Both the position numbers and the translations under genes were made by a program. A DNA stretch of 64,000 bases from Bacteroidota bacterium (GTDB lineage: Bacteria > Bacteroidota > Bacteroidia > Bacteroidales > F082). The notes beneath the pieces were generated by a model that worked only from the letters and a program-made list of their open reading frames with translations, was not told where the DNA came from and searched no databases. Shown one piece after another: positions 8,088 through 17,996 of the stretch. The stretch is from positions 1 through 64,000 of the forward strand of contig JAJRQZ010000135.1 of the NCBI GenBank assembly GCA_024279935.1. Reading direction: 5' to 3'. Position 1 is the first letter of the stretch, and each line of letters begins with the position of its first letter.

Positions 8088-8939
8088 GTGGATTACTACA
8101 AACTAAGCTTTAAAAACCTCACAGAAGATTTATCACCGGGGATTTTGATGGCATTTCTCGCGAATTACGGTTACGAAAGTTTTGAGGAACTGGATGACAG
8201 CCTGATTGCGTATATTCAGCAAAGCAAGTTCAGGGAAGACGATTTAAATGAAATAAAAATGCTGGAGCCCTATATGAGGGCCAATAAGGTTGAAAGGGAA
8301 TTCATTGCCGATAAAAACTGGAATGCAGTATGGGAAAGCAACTACAAACCTGTTCTTATTAAAAACTGCTTTATAAGAGCCCCATTCCACAAGCCGAAGC
8401 CCGATGCCGAATACAATATATTGTTGGATGTGAAGATGGCCTTTGGCACTGCCCATCATGAAACCACAAGCTTGATGATAGAGTTTGTGCTTGAAATCGA
8501 CCTTAAAGGTAAAAGGGTCCTCGATATGGGCTGCGGTACTGCGGTGCTGGCTATTCTTGCCTCCATAAGGGGTGCCGAGCAACTATATGCCATCGACAAT
8601 GACGAGTGGGCATATAACAATGCCCTTGAAAACGCAAGACTGAACGAAGCAGACAATATCGAAGTCGTTTTGGGCGACGCTGCCAGTCTTGACCGCCTGG
8701 AAAGTTTTGATGCCATATTTGCCAATATCAACAAAAACATACTCCTTCACGATATCCGTTATTACTCGAAAGTATTGTTAAACGGGGGCCGTATTTATTT
8801 TTCGGGTTTTTATACCGAAGATTTGGAAGACATCAAAGCCGAATGCAACAACAACTCGCTCGAGTATGTCAGTTATAGGACAAAAAATAATTGGGTAGCG
8901 GCCGAATTCATAAAATCCGGGAATAAAAATAACTATTAA
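8088..8939 (+). CDS. prmA: Ribosomal protein L11 methyltransferase
   Basis: A 283-residue S-adenosylmethionine-dependent enzyme that trimethylates ribosomal protein L11. It has the family's N-terminal alpha/beta recognition domain, the FGTAHHETT segment around residues 118-126 that precedes the catalytic domain, and SAM-binding motif I DMGCGTAVLA near residue 148. The start is GTG at 8088, only 2 bp beyond the tpiA stop codon, so translational coupling is likely. The tpiA-prmA pairing is recurrent in Bacteroidota. Confidence 0.95.
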   Translation: MDYYKLSFKNLTEDLSPGILMAFLANYGYESFEELDDSLIAYIQQSKFREDDLNEIKMLEPYMRANKVEREFIADKNWNAVWESNYKPVLIKNCFIRAPFHKPKPDAEYNILLDVKMAFGTAHHETTSLMIEFVLEIDLKGKRVLDMGCGTAVLAILASIRGAEQLYAIDNDEWAYNNALENARLNEADNIEVVLGDAASLDRLESFDAIFANINKNILLHDIRYYSKVLLNGGRIYFSGFYTEDLEDIKAECNNNSLEYVSYRTKNNWVAAEFIKSGNKNNY

Positions 8940-8946
8940 ATCAATC

Positions 8947-11900
8947 ATGGATATAAAAAAGGGTATAATAATTCTGCTTGTCTCATTCTTGTTTTTATCA
9001 AAACTGATTCTTGCGCAAGCACCTGACACCCTTTCCCAAAATTCCGAGGTTTTCTTCAGCCAGATTTCGCAGATCCTTTTAAACACTCCTTCAAAAACCA
9101 TTGTCGGGAAGTCGGAAACATTGTTGAAACGCTTCCACCCAACATGGAGCGCAGGACGGTTCAACAAGGTGGAAAAGGCTGCCGTAAGGGAAGTCGTAGA
9201 AAAAATGCGGACAAAGAAAATGAAATCCTACCCTCAGCTTTACAACTATATTTATTCGCTGATGCTGTTGGGTGAATCAAAGCAACTTCCCAAAAGTATT
9301 ATTTCGTGGAATGCCGAAGCCCTTTCGCTGCTGGAATCCACAAAAACAAAACCCTTCGATAAGTTTATGGAGTTCACCCGGGAACTATTCGAGGAACAAA
9401 TACTTAACAGGAAGAAATCCCTTGCATGGTATTGTCGCGAGGCTAAGTTCAGTTTTTTCAAGGATACTTCCTTCCTGCTTAAATTCAGTAAGTTAAAACT
9501 GGTTGCCGCAACTAAGAACGACAGTTCGGTGATTAAAAAAACTTCAGGGGTTTTCAATTACAACAATAAGCAATGGACAGGCCGCAAGGCAAGAATAGAA
9601 TGGACAAGGTTCGGTGAAGGTTTTAAAGATTCTTTATTTGTGAAGATAAATAAATACGATATTGATATGACAGGGTCGAGCTACAGCATCGACTCGGCGG
9701 TTATCAGCGACAAACGATTTGTTAAAAGGTCCATGCTCGGTTTGTTTTCCGATAAGATCACATCGAGCCGCAGCTCGAAGAAAGCATCCTATCCGCGCTT
9801 TAGAACTTATTTGTCGGATTATAAAATATATAAACTTTATAAAAACATAAATTTTGAGGGAGGCTTTAATTACAAAGGGCTTAAGTTATACGGTACAGGA
9901 GGCAAGCACCAACAGGCAAAGCTGGAACTATTGCATGCCGATACCCTGTTCGCCCGCATTTATTCCGATTCCTTCAGGATCAGTAATGACGTCATGGATG
10001 CCGCCAATACTGAAATAATCTTCTATTTCGACAAGGACTCTCTTTATCACCCTAACCTGCACCTGAAATATAGAACAAAGAATCAGCAGATTATACTTTA
10101 TAACGAGGACGAGGGAAGCAGGATGATACCATTCTTCGATTCGTATCACCAATTGGATATTTATGTACAGGCGCTGTTTTGGAATATGGACGAGGGTGAA
10201 ATATACTTTAAGAAAATAAGGGCAGTGAACAATAAGAATACTGCATCTTTTGTATCCTCGAACTTCTATTCAGCAAAAGATTTTTACAGGCTTCAAGGCA
10301 TTGACGAAGTAAATCCAATGTATGTCATCGAGAATTATATGAAATCGTACGATGTTCATGAGATACAGTTGAATGCCCTGGCAGAATTCATGAAAAAACC
10401 TGTCGAACAGGTTTCCGCAATGCTCATCAGGCTCTCTAAACGAGGATATTTGGTTTACGACCCGAACACTGAAACAGCTGTGGTAAAGGACCGGTTGTTG
10501 TACTTTTTGGAAGCCAAGGCCAAAGAAACGGATTATGACGTTATCAGGTTGAAATCGAACGTTACCGCAAAACCCAATGCTGCATTGAACTTGAGCAACC
10601 TCGACCTAAATGTTTATGGCGTTCCTTTTGTGCAGATAAGTGATTCACAGGAGGTTTATATTTATCCTTACAACAAGTCAATATCGTTTAAGAAAAACAG
10701 GGATTTTAATTTCGACGGTTATGTACACATGGGCTTGCTTGATTTTTATTCGCGGAAGAGCACTTTTGTTTACGATAGCTTCATGCTCAACATGAATTTC
10801 GTTGACTCACTGGCTTTTTGGGTAAATGCCCGCGATTCGATACGAAACCGCGATTCGCTGATCCGTGTAAAAAACGTGATTACCGACCTGAACGGAAAAC
10901 TCTATATCGACGACCCATTGAATAAATCGGGGCTCAAGCACTTTGACGAATACCCGAAGTTCAAGAGCGAGGAAGAGAGTTACGTGTTTTATAACAAAAG
11001 AAGCATTCAGGACAGCACGCTCGTTCCTGAAAGATTCTACTATACCGTTGACCCCTTTATGTTCGACAGCATATCCACATTCTCCACCGACGGGCTTGCC
11101 TTCGACGGAACCCTTACGTCGGCCGGCATATTCGATCCGCTGAGCGAACCCTTGATAGTTATGCCTGATTACTCCCTTGGTTTCGTGCACACTTCCCCTG
11201 GGCAGGGTTACCCGATATACGGCAATAAAGGCGTGTTCATAAACAAAATAAAACTCGGCAATAAGGGGTTTAGGGGCTCCGGCGAATTAGGCTACCTAAC
11301 ATCAGAAATGATCTCCGACAACTTTGTGTTTTACCCTGACTCTCTTGTTACGATAGGCAGGCAGTTTATTGCAAAAGCAGATAAAGACCAATATGATTTC
11401 CCTGATGCCCAGGTAGATACCGTTGATGTTTATTGGGCTATCGATACAAATTTAATGACCTTGAACACCATAGAGAAACCGTTTATACTTTACAACAACT
11501 CAAATTTCAAGGGAACCTTGAGCCTGAGCCCTGAAAAAATGCAAGGCAAGGGGTCTTTCTATTTCGACCAGTCGGAAGTTATCTCAAGCGACATAAACTT
11601 TATGTATAGCAAATTAACCGCCGATTCCGCGATCTTCAACCTGAGGGACCAGCAAGGCAAGAACTTGATATTCAAGTCGAGCGGCTATTTTGCCACCATA
11701 GATTTCGAGAACCAAAAAGGATTGTTCAAGAATTTATACAGTAATTCGTTCATCGAGTTCCCGTTCAATAAATTCATATCCACACTTGATGAGATGGAGT
11801 GGGACATGTATAACGATAAATTGAACCTGAGTGGTAATTTAAGTGAAAATTACCTGGCCCTCGACACCTTGGACGACCTTCGTCTAATTGATTACAGGCT

Positions 11901-13434
11901 ATCTGGCCCGGAGTTTATTTCAATCAACCCGGAACAGGATTCTTTACGGTTCTTCGCCGGCAAGGCAGATTATAATTTACAGGATTACAAGCTGAACATT
12001 GAGAACGTAAGGCTTCTAAAGGTTGCCGATGCCGCAATTTTCCCTGATGGTAATTCACTGCAGATAATCAGGGACGGAAATATCCCGACTCTTAAAAATG
12101 CCAGGATAATCGCCGACACGGCCAATAAATTCCATACTTATTACGATGCCGAGGTAAATATCTTCTCCAAGCATAAATATTCCGCCATCGGATATATCGA
12201 TTATGTTGACAGGAACAATGTTCGCCAGGCAATACATTTGAACAATATTGGTGTTAAGTATGGGATGACAACTGCATTCGGCAGCCTTCCCCCAGGTGAT
12301 GTTTTCTTCCTGAGCCCCGAATATTATTTTACCGGCGACATTTCCATTAAAGCCGACGAAAAACTGTTCCGTTTCACTGGAGGTTATCAAATTAACCAGG
12401 AATGCCTTGACCTTGAGGGCAACTGGATAGCGTTCGACAACAATATAGATCCTGATCACATTGTTTTTAAGCTAAACAAAAACTCCATGGCGATGGATAG
12501 CGCCCGTTCTGTTTTCGGCCTTGCATATTCATCACAGCCCGGTGGGTTTTACCCGCGTGTCTTCCAGCCGCTCAAGAGTTCTGCCGACTTCATAATGGCT
12601 GATGCCACGGGGGAGATGGTTTACGATAGTGCTGACGCCTCTTTTAAAGTTGCCGCGCCCGAGAGGCTTAACGATAATTTGCTTGATGATGATTTGGTGG
12701 AACTGCAAACAAAACGCTGCATAATCAATGCCGATGGTATAATAAACCTGGGTCTGAACTCCAATGTCTTTAAGTCAGTGGCTGCCGGAAAAATACAGTA
12801 TAAGATCATTCCCGACTCAACTTACCTGAGCACTTCACTCTTATTGGATTTCTTTTTCGACAAAAAGGCACTTCAGATGATGACCGACAGCTTGCGGATG
12901 ACAAGCAATACGCCTTCCAGCCCCGCAGAAGGCAAATTTCCTGTATTTCTCAAAAAAGTTGTTGGCACAGAGCGAAGTGCATTGATGATAACTGAACTTG
13001 CACTCTACGGCAAAATCAAAAAGCTTCCTGATGAATTAAAGCATACTTTGTTATTCACAGACTTGAGCTTTAGGTGGCACAACAAAACAAAATCATTTAT
13101 TTCGACGGGTAAAATCGGACTTGGTTTTATTGACGAAAAGGCAGTAAACAAATATTTCGACGGTTATGTACAAATTGAAATGGGGCGTACAGGCAGCGGA
13201 TTGAACATATTATTGAAAGCTTCCGGAGGGAAATGGTATTTCTTTTCGTATAAATATGGTATTATGCAAGTTATGTCGTCAGACGACAATTTCAATATGT
13301 ATATCGAAAATTTAAAAGCGGAAAAGCGTATGCTCAATCCGGAGAGCGATACGGATTATTATGAGTTCGTTATCTCGACCAGAAGGAAAATGATAGATTT
13401 TGAGAGGAAAATGAAAGAAATCGAAAAACTTTGA
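8947..13434 (+). CDS. Very large exported protein of unknown function (1495 aa)
   Basis: I do not recognise a named family. Residues 1-23 form a clear signal peptide ending LILAQA. The rest is rich in alternating hydrophobic/polar strands with many short repeated ideas such as KLYIDD, FDGYVHMG, GKADYNLQDYKL and SGYFATIDF, suggesting stacked beta-solenoid or jelly-roll units like those of lipid-transport bridge proteins (inference from pattern only). A helical insert near residues 455-520 looks like a winged-helix-sized domain (IENYMKSYDVHEIQLNALAE region). The C-terminus is charged and helical and has no T9SS sorting domain. It is 7 bp downstream of prmA and presumably in the same operon. Confidence 0.7.
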   Translation: MDIKKGIIILLVSFLFLSKLILAQAPDTLSQNSEVFFSQISQILLNTPSKTIVGKSETLLKRFHPTWSAGRFNKVEKAAVREVVEKMRTKKMKSYPQLYNYIYSLMLLGESKQLPKSIISWNAEALSLLESTKTKPFDKFMEFTRELFEEQILNRKKSLAWYCREAKFSFFKDTSFLLKFSKLKLVAATKNDSSVIKKTSGVFNYNNKQWTGRKARIEWTRFGEGFKDSLFVKINKYDIDMTGSSYSIDSAVISDKRFVKRSMLGLFSDKITSSRSSKKASYPRFRTYLSDYKIYKLYKNINFEGGFNYKGLKLYGTGGKHQQAKLELLHADTLFARIYSDSFRISNDVMDAANTEIIFYFDKDSLYHPNLHLKYRTKNQQIILYNEDEGSRMIPFFDSYHQLDIYVQALFWNMDEGEIYFKKIRAVNNKNTASFVSSNFYSAKDFYRLQGIDEVNPMYVIENYMKSYDVHEIQLNALAEFMKKPVEQVSAMLIRLSKRGYLVYDPNTETAVVKDRLLYFLEAKAKETDYDVIRLKSNVTAKPNAALNLSNLDLNVYGVPFVQISDSQEVYIYPYNKSISFKKNRDFNFDGYVHMGLLDFYSRKSTFVYDSFMLNMNFVDSLAFWVNARDSIRNRDSLIRVKNVITDLNGKLYIDDPLNKSGLKHFDEYPKFKSEEESYVFYNKRSIQDSTLVPERFYYTVDPFMFDSISTFSTDGLAFDGTLTSAGIFDPLSEPLIVMPDYSLGFVHTSPGQGYPIYGNKGVFINKIKLGNKGFRGSGELGYLTSEMISDNFVFYPDSLVTIGRQFIAKADKDQYDFPDAQVDTVDVYWAIDTNLMTLNTIEKPFILYNNSNFKGTLSLSPEKMQGKGSFYFDQSEVISSDINFMYSKLTADSAIFNLRDQQGKNLIFKSSGYFATIDFENQKGLFKNLYSNSFIEFPFNKFISTLDEMEWDMYNDKLNLSGNLSENYLALDTLDDLRLIDYRLSGPEFISINPEQDSLRFFAGKADYNLQDYKLNIENVRLLKVADAAIFPDGNSLQIIRDGNIPTLKNARIIADTANKFHTYYDAEVNIFSKHKYSAIGYIDYVDRNNVRQAIHLNNIGVKYGMTTAFGSLPPGDVFFLSPEYYFTGDISIKADEKLFRFTGGYQINQECLDLEGNWIAFDNNIDPDHIVFKLNKNSMAMDSARSVFGLAYSSQPGGFYPRVFQPLKSSADFIMADATGEMVYDSADASFKVAAPERLNDNLLDDDLVELQTKRCIINADGIINLGLNSNVFKSVAAGKIQYKIIPDSTYLSTSLLLDFFFDKKALQMMTDSLRMTSNTPSSPAEGKFPVFLKKVVGTERSALMITELALYGKIKKLPDELKHTLLFTDLSFRWHNKTKSFISTGKIGLGFIDEKAVNKYFDGYVQIEMGRTGSGLNILLKASGGKWYFFSYKYGIMQVMSSDDNFNMYIENLKAEKRMLNPESDTDYYEFVISTRRKMIDFERKMKEIEKL

Positions 13435-13679
13435 CACCGGGTTTCCTGGATTTAATAATTCGAGTAATTTTGAATTAGGTGCATACCGAATTCCGTGAGT
13501 ATAATTAATTGTCGTAATTTTGAAAGCGATAGCTAGTGTTGTTCTTGCTTTGCGAAAAGCCGCTGGGTGCTGATCGTAAGAATGGTAATTATTTATAATG
13601 CGTTTTGCATGTATATGATAATGTGTATGTTATAAAGTTTTAACAAGCTATTGCGAAAGAATATCAATAAAAGATTGTA

Positions 13680-14486
13680 ATGAAAGATAAAGTAGTTATA
13701 ATAACAGGGGGTAGTTCCGGCATCGGCAAAGCCCTTGCCCGCAAGTTTGCTTCCGAAGGCTCGAAGGTGATAATAGGCGCCCGAAATGTCGAATCGCTCC
13801 GAAAGGTAACAAGGAATATTAGGGACAATGGGGGGGAAGCTGATTTCTTGCGATGCGACGTGAGCAATGAGACCGATTGCCGCAACTTAATACTTAAGAC
13901 CGTTGAAACTTATGGCGGAATAGACATACTTATAAACAATGCCGGTATATCGATGCGTGCCGTTTTTGCCGACCTCGACCTTAAAGTGATCAAACACTTG
14001 ATGGACACTAACTTCTGGGGAACCGTTTATTGCACCAAGCATGCTTTACCATATATCTTAAAAAACAATGGCAGCATAGTAGGGGTGTCTTCCATAGCAG
14101 GCCTAAAAGGTCTTCCGGGCAGAACCGGCTATTCGGCGTCTAAGTTTGCCATAAACGGCTTTATGGAAACACTAAGGACCGAAAACATCAAAAAAGGCTT
14201 GCATGTTCTAATGGCCTTCCCCGGCTTCACTAGCTCGAACATCAGGAATTCGGCCCTCTCCGCCGACGGGAGCCAACAAGGCGAGTCGCCGCGGGAGGAA
14301 AGTAAAATGATGTCGGCCGAAAATGTCGCCGTCCATATTTATAAAGCAATTGCCAAAAGAAAGAACCGGATTGTGCTAACGGCTGAAGGGAAGTTGATTT
14401 TTTGGATAAATAAATTCTTCCCGGCCTGCCTCGATGCGTTGATATACAAAAGCATGGCCAAGGAACCTGATTCCCCTTTTAAATAA
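13680..14486 (+). CDS. Short-chain dehydrogenase/reductase (SDR)
   Basis: A 268-residue classical SDR. The NAD(P)-binding TGGSSGIGKA motif occupies residues 9-18, NNAG is at 86-89 and the catalytic set is Ser138/139, Tyr151 and Lys155 in the YSASK motif. A basic residue after the glycine motif (Arg35 in GARN) suggests NADPH preference. The C-terminus has a hydrophobic helix near residues 235-250, as in membrane-associated SDRs (DHRS7-like). The substrate is unknown. It is preceded by 245 bp of non-coding DNA with two TAATTTTG boxes at 13465 and 13515. Confidence 0.88.
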   Translation: MKDKVVIITGGSSGIGKALARKFASEGSKVIIGARNVESLRKVTRNIRDNGGEADFLRCDVSNETDCRNLILKTVETYGGIDILINNAGISMRAVFADLDLKVIKHLMDTNFWGTVYCTKHALPYILKNNGSIVGVSSIAGLKGLPGRTGYSASKFAINGFMETLRTENIKKGLHVLMAFPGFTSSNIRNSALSADGSQQGESPREESKMMSAENVAVHIYKAIAKRKNRIVLTAEGKLIFWINKFFPACLDALIYKSMAKEPDSPFK

Positions 14487-14581
14487 ATGATTTCTCAGCC
14501 AAGCTTTTACTTAGAAACCATTTAAAGAGAATTAATTTCGCAATAAAAATTAATTTTTATTTCTTAGTTCGCGAAAAATCT

Positions 14582-14589
14582 TACTTTTG
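14582..14589 (+). promoter_or_regulatory. -7 box for the 150-aa gene
   Basis: TACTTTTG is an exact TAnnTTTG match 30 bp before the ATG at 14620. No good TTTG is seen at the usual spacing upstream. Confidence 0.4.
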
Positions 14590-14619
14590 AACACTTAAAA
14601 AATCGAAATCGAATAAAAA

Positions 14620-15072
14620 ATGTTATCAGATAATACAATTACACCCAACGAAGGCTACGGCAAGATAAAATTCGGGATGGATATGGACCGCCTGGCCGAA
14701 CTGGTTGGCGAACCGGAAGAAATTATTAGCTTCGACGATGACGAGGAGCTGAGCATAGTAGTGCTCCACTATTGGGAACAAGGCTTTTCCGTTTTTATGG
14801 ACGGCATAACAAGGCAAGTGGTCGCCGGTATTGAGACCGATAACCCCAACGCTATTCTTTACGGCACTAAGATTATCGGGTTGACCGAAAAGCAGATTAT
14901 CGATTTTATGAAGAAAAACGGCCATGAAAACTATGAGATCGACCTGGATGACGCCGACAAGCGTTATTCGTTCGACGAGGGAATGATGGATTTCTTTTTT
15001 GTAAATGGGAAACTGGAATATATGAATTTCGGTGTTCTGGTGGATGAAGAAGGAAATATCGAAACTGTTTGA
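14620..15072 (+). CDS. Small acidic protein of unknown function (150 aa)
   Basis: Not recognised. A soluble, strongly acidic protein with no signal peptide or membrane segment. It begins with a pattern GYGKIKFGMDMDRLAELVGEP, typical of SmpA/BLIP-like small alpha/beta folds in which a glycine-rich strand is followed by a helix and a GEP turn, and a second similar half starts around residue 90 (GTKIIGLTEKQIIDFMKKNG). This suggests two tandem copies of the same small fold. It has its own TACTTTTG promoter box and lies 258 bp before the nor operon; no functional link to that operon is shown. Confidence 0.7.
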   Translation: MLSDNTITPNEGYGKIKFGMDMDRLAELVGEPEEIISFDDDEELSIVVLHYWEQGFSVFMDGITRQVVAGIETDNPNAILYGTKIIGLTEKQIIDFMKKNGHENYEIDLDDADKRYSFDEGMMDFFFVNGKLEYMNFGVLVDEEGNIETV

Positions 15073-15270
15073 CCGTCATTATTTTTATTTATGCTGAAGA
15101 CCCTGACGTTTTTTGTAAGGGATTCTCTAAGGCTTTTTTTTGTTTAAAACAAAATTAAGCAGCATTGGCAAAACGAATGCTCAATAATTAATTAATTCAC
15201 AGTAATTTCAGAAAACAAGTACTTAAACTTACTTTTTTGTTAAATTATATTAAATAATCAATAAAATAAT

Positions 15271-15278
15271 TACTTTTG
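15271..15278 (+). promoter_or_regulatory. -7 box upstream of norC
   Basis: TACTTTTG, an exact TAnnTTTG match, lies 51 bp before the norC ATG within a very AT-rich 257-bp leader. The nearest TTTG is 31 bp upstream, too far for the usual spacing, so an activator may be needed. I found no clean TTGA-N6-TCAA (FNR/Dnr-type) site in 15073-15329. Confidence 0.35.
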
Positions 15279-15329
15279 ATGGACATGAAATTTACAATAT
15301 TAAATGTTTATTAATTAAAATTTTACATT

Positions 15330-15758
15330 ATGTTATCTAAAAATCAGGCCAGGTTGTTCTTCCTCGGGGGGACGGTGCTTTTCTTTTTGATTTTTCTGTT
15401 TTTGTCGGCTAATACGCTTTCAAGCGGTATTCCCGAAAAAACGCACTCGGAAAATATTACGGAGGAAGTTGCCAATGGCAAACAATTATTTGATGAGAAC
15501 AACTGTATGGGATGCCATACGATTCTCGGCGAAGGGGCATATTATGCACCTGAGCTCACAAAAGTGATCGACCGTAGGGGAGAGGGCTTCGTGAAGGCAG
15601 TGCTTACCTCAAAAACACCATGGACACTGAGCGGCAGAAAAATGGTTGCTTATGGTTTCTCCGACAAGGAGGCAAATGATTTAATTGCTTTTTTTAAATG
15701 GATCGGCTATATGGACTTAAACGGTTTTCCGCCAAAACCTGATTTGAAAAAAGAATAA
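15330..15758 (+). CDS. norC: Nitric oxide reductase cytochrome c subunit
   Basis: A 142-residue membrane-anchored cytochrome c that passes electrons to NorB. One N-terminal transmembrane helix (about residues 9-28) is followed by a single heme c site, Cys59-Cys62-His63 in NCMGCH, with Met105 in SGRKMVAYG as the probable sixth ligand. Length and the GEGAYYAPELT segment are as in known NorC. It is the first gene of norCBQDEF and is 29 bp upstream of norB. Confidence 0.95.
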   Translation: MLSKNQARLFFLGGTVLFFLIFLFLSANTLSSGIPEKTHSENITEEVANGKQLFDENNCMGCHTILGEGAYYAPELTKVIDRRGEGFVKAVLTSKTPWTLSGRKMVAYGFSDKEANDLIAFFKWIGYMDLNGFPPKPDLKKE

Positions 15759-15787
15759 TTTGATTTTTAACTAAAGAAATTACACAG

Positions 15788-17125
15788 ATGAAATATAAAT
15801 CACAAAAAGTAGCCTATATGTTCTTTGCACTGAGCATGGTATTGTTGGTGCTACAAATAGTTTATGGTTTTATAATGGGCTTTGCTCATGCGGGCTTTGA
15901 TGGTTTGCACGAGTTTATCCCGTTCAACACTGCCACTGCGACCCACAAAAACCTTCTGGTTGTGTGGCTATTAAGCGGTTTTATGGGTGCTGCTTACTAC
16001 ATTATCCCTGAAGAATCGCAAAACGAGCTGGTTTCCGTGAAACTAGCGTTGCTCCAGTTCTGGAGCCTGGCCGTTGTTGCCGTTGTTGCCGTTATAGGCT
16101 TTCACTTCAACTGGTGGGAAGGCAGGAAATTTTTGGAAATACCGCGCCCTCTCGACTATCTTGTCGTTGTAAACGTTTTATTGTTCCTGGGCATAATATT
16201 GCTTACTTTGTTTAAAGGGAAACAACAAACCACTACGGCCCTTGTTTTGTCGATGGGGTTGTTTTTCGCAGCCTTGCTTTATCTACCGGGCATGATCGAC
16301 TTCAACAATCAATCGGTTGACTCGTTTTTCCGCTGGTGGGTCGTTCACCTTTGGGTAGAAGGCGTTTGGGAACTTATAATGGGAGGCATCCTTGCTTATT
16401 TGCTTATCAAGCTTACCGGCGTTGACCGGGAGCTTATCGAAAAATGGCTTTACGTCATCGTAGGACTGACTTTCCTTTCGGGAATTCTTGGTACGGGACA
16501 CCATTATTATTATATGGGCGCACCGGAATACTGGCTGATGATTGGAGGTATTTTCTCGGCATTGGAGCCCCTCGCATTTTTGGGAATGGCATTGTTTGCC
16601 CTCGCCATGTACCGCAAAGGCGAGAAAAACCATCCGAATAAAATTGCTCTTTACTGGACTTTGGGAACTGCTATCATGTCGTTTGCCGGTGCCGGATTGC
16701 TTGGTATTGCCCACACTATCCCATCGGTGAACCTTTATACACATGGTACGTTGGTAACAGCCATGCACGGCCATCTGGCCTTTTGGGGCGCTTACGGGAT
16801 GATGGTACTTGCAATAATCGTATACGCGATGCCTAACTTAACCGGGAGGAAATTATATGACCGCCCGGGAGCCCATTACGCATTTTGGTTGTCGAATATC
16901 GGAATGGTCGGGATGACCACCGCATTTGCGGCTGCCGGTGTTGCACAGGTTTATCTTGAAAGAAAAGTAGGAATGAGCTTTATGGATGCCCAAAAGGCCA
17001 TAGAGGTCCACTTCTGGGTCCTTATCGGTGCAGCGACCTTGTTCACTATTGGTGTCCTGTTTTTTGTCTCGAACTTCTTCAAACATGGAATGCCATCGGA
17101 TGAAGCAATTGAAGCCGATAGCTGA
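15788..17125 (+). CDS. norB: Nitric oxide reductase catalytic subunit (cNor type)
   Basis: A 445-residue, roughly 12-helix heme-copper-superfamily enzyme that reduces two NO to N2O at a heme b3/FeB centre. His53 and His329 fit the low-spin and active-site heme ligands, and the FeB set is His187 with His238-His239. Glu191 and Glu195 in HLWVEGVWE are the glutamates specific to NO reductases rather than oxidases. All of these lie at a steady offset of about 20 from Pseudomonas NorB numbering. The N-terminal quinol-oxidising extension of qNor is absent and NorC is encoded next door, so this is the cytochrome c-dependent form. Confidence 0.97.
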   Translation: MKYKSQKVAYMFFALSMVLLVLQIVYGFIMGFAHAGFDGLHEFIPFNTATATHKNLLVVWLLSGFMGAAYYIIPEESQNELVSVKLALLQFWSLAVVAVVAVIGFHFNWWEGRKFLEIPRPLDYLVVVNVLLFLGIILLTLFKGKQQTTTALVLSMGLFFAALLYLPGMIDFNNQSVDSFFRWWVVHLWVEGVWELIMGGILAYLLIKLTGVDRELIEKWLYVIVGLTFLSGILGTGHHYYYMGAPEYWLMIGGIFSALEPLAFLGMALFALAMYRKGEKNHPNKIALYWTLGTAIMSFAGAGLLGIAHTIPSVNLYTHGTLVTAMHGHLAFWGAYGMMVLAIIVYAMPNLTGRKLYDRPGAHYAFWLSNIGMVGMTTAFAAAGVAQVYLERKVGMSFMDAQKAIEVHFWVLIGAATLFTIGVLFFVSNFFKHGMPSDEAIEADS

Positions 17126-17199
17126 TTCCGGGAAAAATAATTATTTATGTTTCAGGCTGGTTACCGTTTAAGGTAACCGGCCTTTAATCTTATAATGCG

Positions 17200-17982
17200 A
17201 TGATTAATATCAAAGAACCCTATTATAAACCTGTTTACAAAGAGATTGAAGTCTTCAATCATTGTTATGACAACAAACTCCCGGTCTTGCTCAAGGGGCC
17301 GACAGGAACTGGCAAGACCAGATTCCTGGAATTTATGGCCTATAAACTTGATACCAGGATGATTACAGTGGCCTGTCATGAGGAGACATCTGCAACCGAC
17401 CTGCTTGGCAGGTTTATCCTCAAAGGCACTGAGACAGTTTGGATGGACGGGCCGCTTACCCTGGCAGTAAAAAATGGCAATATTATTTATCTGGACGAGA
17501 TTGCGGAAGCCCGGCCTGACGTGATAGTTGCTATACATTCGCTTACCGATCACAGACGTAAACTTTATTTGGACAAACTGGCCGAAGAAATTGATGCACA
17601 TAAGGACTTTATGCTCGTCGCATCATTTAATCCGGGCTACCAGAAAGGGTTTAAGGAGCTTAAGCCATCCACAAGACAAAGGTTCGTCTCCCTGTCATTT
17701 GATTATCCCGATGAAGCCCTCGAAACAGAGATAATCGTAAACGAGACCTCGCTTAACGAAAAAGATGCAAAGCGGATTGTTAAAATCGCAAATAAAATAC
17801 GCAACCTCAAGGAGCTGGGCTTGGTAGAGACAGTTTCGACACGCCTGGTGGTTGATTCTGCCAAGCTGATAAAGTCGGGCTTGGCAAAGCGGTTGTCGGT
17901 TGAAGTTGGTATGCTGCAGCCCCTTTCCGACGAGCCCGAAATATTGGAGTCGATGAAAGACCTGGCTGACCTGATGATTTAA
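17200..17982 (+). CDS. norQ: NorQ, MoxR-type AAA+ ATPase for NO reductase maturation
   Basis: A 260-residue AAA+ protein. Walker A is GPTGTGKT at residues 33-40 and Walker B is IIYLDEIAEA near residue 93. The CbbQ/NorQ subgroup works as a hexamer with a VWA-domain partner, here NorD, to insert the non-heme iron into NorB and activate it. It follows norB by 74 bp and precedes norD by 14 bp. Confidence 0.94.
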   Translation: MINIKEPYYKPVYKEIEVFNHCYDNKLPVLLKGPTGTGKTRFLEFMAYKLDTRMITVACHEETSATDLLGRFILKGTETVWMDGPLTLAVKNGNIIYLDEIAEARPDVIVAIHSLTDHRRKLYLDKLAEEIDAHKDFMLVASFNPGYQKGFKELKPSTRQRFVSLSFDYPDEALETEIIVNETSLNEKDAKRIVKIANKIRNLKELGLVETVSTRLVVDSAKLIKSGLAKRLSVEVGMLQPLSDEPEILESMKDLADLMI

Positions 17983-17996
17983 TTTTTGATGTAATA

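Noticed and set aside
9252-9557. Antisense ORFs inside the 1495-residue gene and other large genes
   Set aside because: They are shadows of the real frame, lack promoters and look like low-complexity reverse translations.
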